From a bacterium (GTDB taxonomy: Bacteria; Cyanobacteriota; Vampirovibrionia; Obscuribacterales; Obscuribacteraceae): a stretch of 7,345 nt of DNA. The stretch is taken from assembly GCA_030431355.1 (NCBI GenBank), contig JAUIJG010000271.1, positions 1 through 7,345 on the forward strand, in the 5' to 3' direction. The notes beneath the pieces were generated by a model, which was not told where the DNA came from, ran no database searches, and worked only from the letters and a program-made list of their open reading frames with translations. The stretch's first letter is position 1; every line of letters begins with the position of its first letter. Of the stretch, positions 1 to 6,730 are shown one piece after another. Made by a program: the position numbers and the translations under genes.

Positions 1-99
1 TTTCTTTAAAAAAATTCTATTTGTTGTTTTTTTAAAAATGATAAGAATCAAAAAGAAAAATTTATAGATGTAGATACTATCTCCTATATTTCAAAAGAA
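1..99. other. AT-rich left edge, probably coding in part (upstream part of the macroglobulin frame)
   Basis: The first 60 bases contain only 8 G or C and several long A and T runs, then composition rises to the roughly half-GC level of the rest of the window by about position 120. The macroglobulin reading frame is open back to a TAA at 7-9 but has no ATG, GTG or TTG before position 100. The residues read from 61 onward (FIDVDTISYISKEL) run smoothly into the conserved domain that follows, so at least 61-99 is probably coding. The stop and the homopolymers before that could be a natural truncation, sequencing error at a contig end, or a chimeric join. No convincing promoter or ribosome binding site is visible. 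Confidence 0.5.
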
Positions 100-3000
100 T
101 TGCCCATAGATAGCGTTTTCGAGGTTAAGAAACCAGGCACTTACCTGATCACCACCACGGTAAAAGACGAGGAAGGTCGTGATAATCAGACCGTCCTCAA
201 CCTCTTTATCAAAGATGACCAGGAGACTTCTCTGAAGGACGTACAGAGCGACAAGCTCATTCTTGCCGCCGACAAAGAGGAATATCAACCGGGAGATAAT
301 GTGGAGCTGATGTTGTCCTCGCCTATCTATCCGGCAAACGGAATCATCAACATCCGCCGCAGGGATATAGTAGAAACGATTCCCGTGTCGATTAAAAAAG
401 CAACCAACACTTTCAAAATACCGGTGAAAGCGGACTATTATCCGGGATTCTCGGTGGAGGTCTATCTGACTGGTAAAGAATACGGTTACGGCTCCGAAAC
501 CATCAAGCTTAAAGTTCCTCCCAAAGAGCGCATTCTAAATCTTAAGGCGGAAGCCCAGGAGACTAAAGTATTGCCTGGTGGTGATACCACCATCAATATC
601 GAGCTAAAAGACGCCAAGGGTGCACCGATTGAGAATGGTCAGGTGGCTCTAGCCGTGGTGGACGAAGCGGTGCTGGCTCTGGCCGGCTATAAATGGGGAG
701 ATCCGATAGATAGCTTCTATCCCCAATCCCACCCTTATTTGAGAAATATGTTTCTGCGTCAGAGTGTCATCCTCAACAAGAAAATAGAGGAGCCTCCCCA
801 GGATAAAGAGGCTGACGACCTGGCAGCTCTACCGCCCCCGGGCGCGTTACCGCCACCGCCTTCTCCTCGCCAGAGTATGATGGCCCAGAGCCTTGGCGGA
901 ATGTCCGCCCCCCGGGACAAGAACATGTTCCAGATGGAGCCGACGGTAATAGACGAGAGGCACTATACCTCCAGTCGTTCCGAAGGCGGCGGCCGGTCGG
1001 CGAAACCAAACATTCGCATCAGAGCCAATTTCGAGGCACTTGCCCTTTTCAATCCCTCAATCTACACGGACTCCCAGGGCAAAGCCAGTGTCAAACTCCA
1101 TCTACCGGATAGCCTGACTCGTTATCGGGTGATGGCAGTAGCGGTATCAGGGGATCAACATTTCGGATCTTCCGAATCCACGGTAACGGCAAGAATGCCC
1201 CTGACAATAAAGCCCAGCGCACCCAGATTCCTCAACTTCGGAGACAGGTGTGAACTGCCGGTGGTGCTGCAAAACCAGACAGACAAACCGGTCAGCGCCG
1301 ATGTTGTTTTGAGAGCGGTCAACGCCATAGTCGGCGACAAGGGCAGAGCGGCAGGTAAACATCTGGTCATTCCAGCCAATAACAGGGTGGAAGTGCGCTT
1401 TCCCGTGAGCACCGATGACAAAGGCAAAGCCAGCTTCCAGTGCGCCCTGGTGGCGGACCAATTCACCGACGCCAGCCAGTTTACTTTGCCTGTATACGTT
1501 CCGGCGTCCATGGAATCCTTCGCCACCTATGGCCAGGTCGATAAAGACGCGGTGGGACAAAAACTGGTCCGTCCCCAGGATATTTTTACCGAGGTCGGCG
1601 GTCTTACAATAAGCAATTCCAGCACCGCCCTTCAGTCCCTCACCGATGCTTTCTTCAAGCTGAGGGACTATCAGTTCTCCTGCTCGGAACAGCTCTCCTC
1701 CAGGGTAATTGCGATGGTATCACTGGAAGATGTTCTCAGCGCCTTTGGCAAGATGGACGCCCTGGAGCACAGCCAGTATCGCGCCCAGATCCAAAAGGAC
1801 GTTGACGAACTGCTGACGAGACAGAACAGCCAGGGTGGTTTTGGTCTCTGGAAGGCGGAAGAGACCAGATATTATCCCTACGTCTCAATACAAGTAGCAC
1901 AGTCCTTGTCCCTGGCCAGAGACAACGACTACAAAGTAGACGATCAGAAGCTGAGTAAAGCAAGAACCTACCTCAAAGAGATAAGGTCCCATATTCCTAA
2001 AGAGTACAACGAAAGAAGCAAACGAAGCATCGAAGCCAGAGCCCTCAATGTCAGATACATGCTCAAGGATGTCGACGGGAAAAGAGCAGCTTCCCTGATT
2101 AAAGAAGCCCTGGCGGACCGCATTAAGAAAATGCCGTCCGGTGCGAAAAAAGGACTGGAAGATATCCCGGCGGATTTCATAAAAGCGGATCTTTCCCTGG
2201 ACTGTGCCGGCTGGCTCCTGCCTGTTCTGGCAAAAGACGCCGAGTATAAGAAAGAGAAAACGGTTCTGGAGAATCTCATATCGGGCTCCATCAATGAAAC
2301 ACCTTCCACCGCCTCTTCCAACGGTAGCGGTTATGGAATCTTCAACTATTGTCTCTTCTACTCACCAAGAAGAACCGACGCCATACTGATGGAAGCCTTA
2401 ATGGAGACCAATCCGAAAAATCCTCTGATACCAAAAATGGCAAAAGGACTTTTAGCCCATCGCAAAAACGGCTCCTGGTCAGGCACCCAGGAGAATGGCT
2501 ATATTCTCCAGGCCCTGAACAAGTACTTCAACAAGTATGAAAGTATCACCCCGGACTACAGAGCCGATACCTGGCTCGGCGATACACTGATGGCTAGCAA
2601 TAAGTTCCAGGGAAGAACCACCGATACGAGAGTGACCACCATCCCCATGGAGAGCCTGGCTAAAGTGGAAGGTGACACCATAATCATAAACAAAACCGGT
2701 CCGGGAAGACTCTACTACCGCATCGGTCTTGATTATGCGCCCCGAAATCTGAATATCAAAGCAGCCGACTACGGATTCAAAGTAACCAGGACCTATGAAG
2801 GTGTGGATGATAAGAAAGATGTTTACAAAGACAAGGATGGTGTCTGGCATTTTAAAGCCGGTGCCCTGATCAAAACGAAACTGAGTTTCGAAACCCAAGG
2901 GGCTCGATATCATATGGCCCTGGCCGATCCGCTACCAGCCGGCACCGAACCGGTTAACAAAGCGCTCAAAGGCAGCCGCGATATAACTCCCGGGAAGGGA

Positions 3001-3240
3001 GTGGACGAAGGTATCACTCCCTTCTGGTGGTGGCGCAGAACCTGGTATGAACACCAGAACTTGCGTGACCATCAAGCGGAAGCCTTTACCTCCGTCTTGT
3101 ATTCCGGCAAATATGATTATGAATACATGACCAGGGCGACAACACCAGGACATTATCATGTGCCGCCCACCAAAGCAGAAGAGATGTATTCACCGGAAAC
3201 CTTCGGGCGCACAGCCTCAGAAGAGGTTATCGTGGAATAA
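100..3240 (+). CDS. Bacterial alpha-2-macroglobulin with thioester, N-terminally incomplete
   Basis: A C-terminal portion (1046 residues) of a large bacterial alpha-2-macroglobulin, a broad-range protease trap expected in the periplasm. Numbering from the TTG at 100: macroglobulin-type beta domains and bait-region domain at about 1-230 (VALAVVDEAVLALAGYKWGDP at 182-202); a Pro-, Met- and Gln-rich low-complexity stretch at about 232-305, the likely bait/linker; the conserved A2M domain at about 306-385 (FNPSIYTDSQGKASVKLHLP, then PRFLNFGDR); the thioester domain at about 505-825 with CSEQ, Cys528 to Gln531 forming the predicted thioester; and a C-terminal domain ending in the typical RATTPGHYHVPPTKAEEMY and FGRTASEEVIVE. 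Family members usually have 1,500 or more residues with a signal peptide or lipobox, none of which is present, and the protein begins inside a beta domain. The TTG is therefore only the first usable start codon, not a likely true start. The gene is followed 3 nt later by an ATPase gene. The family assignment is very secure; the 5' boundary is not. Confidence 0.93.
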   Translation: MPIDSVFEVKKPGTYLITTTVKDEEGRDNQTVLNLFIKDDQETSLKDVQSDKLILAADKEEYQPGDNVELMLSSPIYPANGIINIRRRDIVETIPVSIKKATNTFKIPVKADYYPGFSVEVYLTGKEYGYGSETIKLKVPPKERILNLKAEAQETKVLPGGDTTINIELKDAKGAPIENGQVALAVVDEAVLALAGYKWGDPIDSFYPQSHPYLRNMFLRQSVILNKKIEEPPQDKEADDLAALPPPGALPPPPSPRQSMMAQSLGGMSAPRDKNMFQMEPTVIDERHYTSSRSEGGGRSAKPNIRIRANFEALALFNPSIYTDSQGKASVKLHLPDSLTRYRVMAVAVSGDQHFGSSESTVTARMPLTIKPSAPRFLNFGDRCELPVVLQNQTDKPVSADVVLRAVNAIVGDKGRAAGKHLVIPANNRVEVRFPVSTDDKGKASFQCALVADQFTDASQFTLPVYVPASMESFATYGQVDKDAVGQKLVRPQDIFTEVGGLTISNSSTALQSLTDAFFKLRDYQFSCSEQLSSRVIAMVSLEDVLSAFGKMDALEHSQYRAQIQKDVDELLTRQNSQGGFGLWKAEETRYYPYVSIQVAQSLSLARDNDYKVDDQKLSKARTYLKEIRSHIPKEYNERSKRSIEARALNVRYMLKDVDGKRAASLIKEALADRIKKMPSGAKKGLEDIPADFIKADLSLDCAGWLLPVLAKDAEYKKEKTVLENLISGSINETPSTASSNGSGYGIFNYCLFYSPRRTDAILMEALMETNPKNPLIPKMAKGLLAHRKNGSWSGTQENGYILQALNKYFNKYESITPDYRADTWLGDTLMASNKFQGRTTDTRVTTIPMESLAKVEGDTIIINKTGPGRLYYRIGLDYAPRNLNIKAADYGFKVTRTYEGVDDKKDVYKDKDGVWHFKAGALIKTKLSFETQGARYHMALADPLPAGTEPVNKALKGSRDITPGKGVDEGITPFWWWRRTWYEHQNLRDHQAEAFTSVLYSGKYDYEYMTRATTPGHYHVPPTKAEEMYSPETFGRTASEEVIVE
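3234..3237 (+). promoter_or_regulatory. Probable ribosome binding site of the first ATPase gene
   Basis: GGAA lies six bases before the ATG at 3244 and sits inside the last codons of the macroglobulin gene. It is a modest Shine-Dalgarno match. Because it overlaps the upstream coding end, initiation here is probably coupled to translation of the macroglobulin. Confidence 0.4.
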
Positions 3241-3243
3241 AAG

Positions 3244-4452
3244 ATGAAGCTTAAAGCTCTGGAGATCGAAGGATACCCCTCCCTCAGGGACTTCCACCTG
3301 AAGCCCGGACGCATACCCGTATGCGTGGGCGCCAACGGAAGCGGCAAGAGCAATATCTACAACTCTCTCAAACTTCTACAAGCCGCAGCCCGGGGTGACC
3401 TGGCCCGCCGAATAGTAGCGGAAGGGGGCATGGACTCCATAATGTGGGCCGGCGAGGAGAGCAGTGAGGAGACAGGCAAGCTCCGCATCAAGATAAGATC
3501 CAAAAATATAGAATACATGCTGCGACTCGGCTTCGTTCCCAAAAGCGACGTCATGGATGATGGGGACATGGGACCGGGTCTCTCCTTTTTCAGCCGGGAC
3601 CCGGATATAAAGTTCGAAAAAATAGATTTTTTAAACAACGGCAAATCGACCTCCTTGCTGAAGAGAAAGCGCACCTCGGTGGTGGCAAGAAACATGGAGG
3701 GAAGAAGCTCTCCCTATGCCATTCCCATGGCAGGAAGCGAGTCGGTGCTCTATGCCTTGAAAGAGCCCCAGAAATTCCCGGAGATTTATAAACTGCGCTC
3801 TGATCTTGACAGCTGGAGATTCTATTATGACTTCAGAACAGACCTTGACTCTCCGATCAGAAGACCCCATCGAGCCACCCTGACTCCGATTATGAGCGAT
3901 GACGGACATGATCTGGCTTCGGCCATCGCCACCATATTTGCTGTCGGAGATGAAGAGAGATTCAAAAATCTGGTGGACGATGCTTTTCCCGGCTCGGCCA
4001 TAGAGTTGAATGAAGAGGATGGCTTGCTGGAGCTTTCCGTAGTCACTCCGGGTCTCAGGCGGACTATGTCGTCCCGAGAGCTCTCCGACGGCACCCTGCA
4101 ATTCCTTCTTCTGATGGCAGCTCTTCTCACCCCGAGACCGGCACCGTTTATAGTACTGAACGAGCCCGAGACAAGTATCCATGAAGACCTAATAGAATCC
4201 CTGGCCATGCTCATAAAGGAAGCCGCTAAAAGAAGTCAGGTCCTGGTCACCACCCACTCCCACAAACTTGCCCGGTTGCTGAAAAAAGAAGCTGGATGCA
4301 GATTTTTCGAACTGAACAAAGAAGAGGGAGAGACAAAAATAAAAGGACAGAGCCTGGATGAACTGCCTGATTACGAAGACGATGAAGATCAAAAAGAAGA
4401 GGTGGATGACCTCATGGAAAATTTCGAAGACGATGAAGAAGATGATGATTAG
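3244..4452 (+). CDS. Predicted AAA_21/COG4637-type ATPase, copy 1
   Basis: A 402-residue soluble ATPase of the RecF/SMC-like ABC class. Visible motifs: N-terminal strand LKALEIEGYPSLRDF; Walker A GANGSGKSN at 29-37 (Lys35); the family-typical block SWRFYYDFRTDLDSPIRRP in the middle; ABC signature ELSDGT at 279-284; Walker B segment FIVLNEPETS with the presumed catalytic Glu307; H-loop TTHS with His338. The C-terminal tail is strikingly acidic (21 Asp/Glu in the last 31 residues). No TOPRIM, nuclease or membrane segment is present. All motifs for ATP binding and head-to-tail dimer hydrolysis are intact, so it should be active. It starts 3 nt after the macroglobulin stop and is followed 9 nt later by a paralogue, so it lies in an operon. 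The cellular role is unknown; family members are annotated only as predicted ATPases, some found in defence or DNA-transaction contexts. It is the most divergent of the three at its N- and C-terminal ends. Confidence 0.9.
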   Translation: MKLKALEIEGYPSLRDFHLKPGRIPVCVGANGSGKSNIYNSLKLLQAAARGDLARRIVAEGGMDSIMWAGEESSEETGKLRIKIRSKNIEYMLRLGFVPKSDVMDDGDMGPGLSFFSRDPDIKFEKIDFLNNGKSTSLLKRKRTSVVARNMEGRSSPYAIPMAGSESVLYALKEPQKFPEIYKLRSDLDSWRFYYDFRTDLDSPIRRPHRATLTPIMSDDGHDLASAIATIFAVGDEERFKNLVDDAFPGSAIELNEEDGLLELSVVTPGLRRTMSSRELSDGTLQFLLLMAALLTPRPAPFIVLNEPETSIHEDLIESLAMLIKEAAKRSQVLVTTHSHKLARLLKKEAGCRFFELNKEEGETKIKGQSLDELPDYEDDEDQKEEVDDLMENFEDDEEDDD

Positions 4453-4461
4453 CTAGAGACA

Positions 4462-5595
4462 ATGCTTACCGACTTTGCCATCAAAAATTATCGCTCCGTC
4501 AAAGATCTCTGGCTACGCCTGGATCAAGTTACCGTGATAGTAGGAGCCAACGGCTGTGGCAAAAGCAATGTCTATCGAGCCCTGGAGTTGATAGCAAAAG
4601 CAGCCGAAGGGGAGCTGGCAAATTCCATCGCCGAAGAAGGTGGCTACCACTCGGTAAAATGGAGCGGTCCGTTTTTAAAATTCGACAAGAGCCGGGTCAG
4701 CCTTTCCATCAGAACAGAATCCCATCAATATGACATTGACTTCACCGAGGTCAATTCGCCGAGGTTCAATCAACCTTATTTCAACAATGACATAGAAATA
4801 GCCGGTGAGCGGCTCTTCAAACTGCAGGGTTCTAAAAAAAGCAAAATTTTCAAAAGAAGAAGAGTGTCGGTGGAAGCAGGAAACGCGTCCAGCGGCAGAG
4901 CAGACTATACGAATATGCTGGATGGGAACCGTCCTTTCATCTCGGATATAAAAGATCCTCAGCTCTATCCGGCCCTGTCGGAACTTAGAAGCAACTTGCT
5001 TCGCTGGCGGTTCTACCATCGGTTCAGAACGGATTTAGGTTCCCCTATTAGAAGACCTAATCTGCCAGTGGCTACACTTTCACTAAATGAAGATGGTACC
5101 AATCTGACCAATGCCATCGCCACAATTCTAGAGATGGGTGACAGGGAGGGGTTTCTCACCGACTTCACCGATGCTTTTCCCGGAACCATAGTAACAGTAG
5201 AAAGCAAAAGAAGCGGTCTTGCCTTGAAAGTTAAATACAAGAGCATGAAAAGACCCATGAACATAGAAGAACTATCGGAAGGCACATTGAAGTATCTCTG
5301 CCTGCTTGCCGCTTTCTACAGCCTGGAGCCCCCACCATTTCTTGCCATAAACGAACCGGAAAATAGCCTCCATGAAGATTTGCTTGAGCCCCTGGCCAGG
5401 CTCATCGTCAAAGTCTCCGAGCATTCTCAAATTTGGCTCACCACCCACTCCCAATTGCTGGCCGACTATATCCTCGAATATGGTGGCTATCAAGATCTGC
5501 AACTGGAGAAGGTGGAAGGAGAGACCTGTCTCAAAGGAGTAGGTCTTGCGGGCTACAGGGAAGAGGAGGACGAGGAGGAAGAGGATGCTGACTGA
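4462..5595 (+). CDS. Predicted AAA_21/COG4637-type ATPase, copy 2
   Basis: A 377-residue paralogue of the preceding ATPase. Motifs: N-terminal MLTDFAIKNYRSV, the strand-and-loop opening common in RecF/SMC-like ATPases; Walker A GANGCGKSN at 28-36 (Lys34, with Cys in place of the Ser seen in both sister copies); central block RWRFYHRFRTDLGSPIRRP; signature ELSEGT at 270-275; Walker B segment FLAINEPENS with Glu298; H-loop TTHS with His329. The tail is acidic (10 of 11 residues in EEEDEEEEDAD). It differs from its sisters at several motif-flanking sites (ELSEGTLKYL versus ELSDGTLQFL, NEPEN versus NEPET), which suggests it is a specialised copy. The ATG is 9 nt after the previous stop; only a weak AGAG precedes it, so translational coupling is likely. 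Its last codons double as the ribosome binding site of the next gene. The specific function is unknown. Confidence 0.9.
   Translation: MLTDFAIKNYRSVKDLWLRLDQVTVIVGANGCGKSNVYRALELIAKAAEGELANSIAEEGGYHSVKWSGPFLKFDKSRVSLSIRTESHQYDIDFTEVNSPRFNQPYFNNDIEIAGERLFKLQGSKKSKIFKRRRVSVEAGNASSGRADYTNMLDGNRPFISDIKDPQLYPALSELRSNLLRWRFYHRFRTDLGSPIRRPNLPVATLSLNEDGTNLTNAIATILEMGDREGFLTDFTDAFPGTIVTVESKRSGLALKVKYKSMKRPMNIEELSEGTLKYLCLLAAFYSLEPPPFLAINEPENSLHEDLLEPLARLIVKVSEHSQIWLTTHSQLLADYILEYGGYQDLQLEKVEGETCLKGVGLAGYREEEDEEEEDAD
5573..5578 (+). promoter_or_regulatory. Strong ribosome binding site of the third ATPase gene, inside the acidic tail codons of the second
   Basis: AGGAGG, a full Shine-Dalgarno core, lies six bases before the ATG at 5585. 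The same bases encode glutamates of the acidic tail of the upstream ATPase. This site decides the start of copy 3: it fits ATG 5585 and does not fit the in-frame TTG at 5546. Confidence 0.75.
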
Positions 5596-6730
5596 ACTCT
5601 CCGTCAAAAATTATCGTTCTATATATGACCTTCACATCAAGCTTAAGCCGGTGACGGTCATTCTCGGACCCAACGGATCAGGAAAAAGCAATCTATACAA
5701 ATCCCTCAGTCTTCTCTCCCGGGCAGCAAGAGGAGATCTTGCCTCTGCCATCGCCGAGGAGGGAGGAGTATCATCGGCCCTCTGGTCCGGAAGGAAAGCC
5801 AAAGGGGAGAAAAGTGAACTGTCCCTTTCTGTAAAAACCGATCAGTTTCAATATGAGCTGGTCATGGGCATGGTCCCACCAACAGCACGCGGTCTCGCCT
5901 CTTTCTTTTCCGGAGACCTGGATATAAAGAAAGAGAGAGTCAGGAAGGTGACAGAGCGAGGCAAGTCTCTGATACTTAAGAGAGGGCGCCAGAGCCTTGA
6001 AGTCAAAGACTCTAACGGAGAAAGATTAGACTATACAAATAAGGTGCCCCTGAACGAATCGGTTTTAAATCGTCTGCAAGAACCCCATAAATATCCGGAA
6101 CTTGCCCAGATCAAACGAGAGCTGAGCAGTTGGCGGTTCTATCACAACCTGCGAACAGATAGTGAGTCACCCATGAGAATGCCGCAACCGGGAGTGGTAT
6201 CACCCAGCCTCAGCGATGACGGCAGCAATCTGGTCGCTGTTTTAGCGACAACTCTCTGCGGGTATAGAAGACAGGAATTTATAGAGGCTTTAAACGAGGC
6301 CTTCCCGGGAGCCAGGGTAATAATTAAGAACAGTCGATTCGCGCTGGAGCTTTCTTTGGAAATGCAAGGGATCAGACGACCTTTGACTGCCTGGGAACTA
6401 TCCGACGGCACCCTGCAATTCCTAGCCCTATTGGCGATACTATTTTCGCCCGAGCCTCCTCCCTTTATCGCCATCAATGAGCCAGAGACAAGCATCCATG
6501 AAGATCTTCTCGAACCGCTGGCCAGAGCCATAGTGGAAGCATCATCCATGAGCCAGGTCTGGATAACCACCCATTCCAGACTTCTAAGCGACTATATTCT
6601 CGACTATGGCGGCTATGAAGAGATCACCCTGGAGAAAGTTAAAGGACAAACCCGCCTCAAAGGTTATGGGTTGGACGGACTGTCTTTAGAAGAAGATGAT
6701 GATGTTGATGATCAGTTTGACGAAGACTAA
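5585..6730 (+). CDS. Predicted AAA_21/COG4637-type ATPase, copy 3
   Basis: The third tandem paralogue, 381 residues from ATG 5585. I chose this start because the protein then begins MLTELSVKNYRSI, matching copy 2 (MLTDFAIKNYRSV), and because AGGAGG sits at ideal spacing. A longer form from TTG 5546 would add 13 basic residues with no counterpart in the sisters. Motifs: Walker A GPNGSGKSN at 28-36 (Lys34); central block SWRFYHNLRTDSESPMRMP; signature ELSDGT at 271-276; Walker B segment FIAINEPETS with Glu299; H-loop TTHS with His330; acidic tail (10 Asp/Glu in the last 13). Its signature and Walker B regions resemble copy 1, while its two ends resemble copy 2. The start overlaps the stop of copy 2 by 11 nt, and its stop overlaps the folE stop on the other strand. 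It is probably active as a homo- or hetero-oligomer with its sisters; the role is unknown. Confidence 0.9.
   Translation: MLTELSVKNYRSIYDLHIKLKPVTVILGPNGSGKSNLYKSLSLLSRAARGDLASAIAEEGGVSSALWSGRKAKGEKSELSLSVKTDQFQYELVMGMVPPTARGLASFFSGDLDIKKERVRKVTERGKSLILKRGRQSLEVKDSNGERLDYTNKVPLNESVLNRLQEPHKYPELAQIKRELSSWRFYHNLRTDSESPMRMPQPGVVSPSLSDDGSNLVAVLATTLCGYRRQEFIEALNEAFPGARVIIKNSRFALELSLEMQGIRRPLTAWELSDGTLQFLALLAILFSPEPPPFIAINEPETSIHEDLLEPLARAIVEASSMSQVWITTHSRLLSDYILDYGGYEEITLEKVKGQTRLKGYGLDGLSLEEDDDVDDQFDED

Noticed and set aside
1..99. Promoter for the macroglobulin operon
   Set aside because: AT-rich sequence offers many chance -10 look-alikes, but the macroglobulin frame already appears to be coding here and the protein begins mid-domain, so this is not a natural gene start.
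2479..2913. Antisense open frame of 144 codons inside the macroglobulin gene
   Set aside because: It lies opposite conserved macroglobulin sequence, with no ribosome binding site or recognisable family.
3631..4182. Antisense open frame of 183 codons inside ATPase copy 1
   Set aside because: It lies opposite a gene with clear ATPase motifs, shows no recognisable domain, and similar antisense open frames recur opposite the other genes, as expected from codon bias.
5546..5584. Longer start (TTG 5546) for the third ATPase, adding 13 residues
   Set aside because: The added residues are an out-of-frame reading of the acidic tail codons of copy 2, have no match in the sister proteins, and the AGGAGG at 5573-5578 fits ATG 5585 exactly.
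3244..6730. OLD-family or PARIS-type (AriA/AriB) defence system
   Set aside because: The ATPases lack a C-terminal TOPRIM domain and no TOPRIM/DUF4435-like partner is encoded in the window; motif resemblance alone is shared by the whole ABC-ATPase class.
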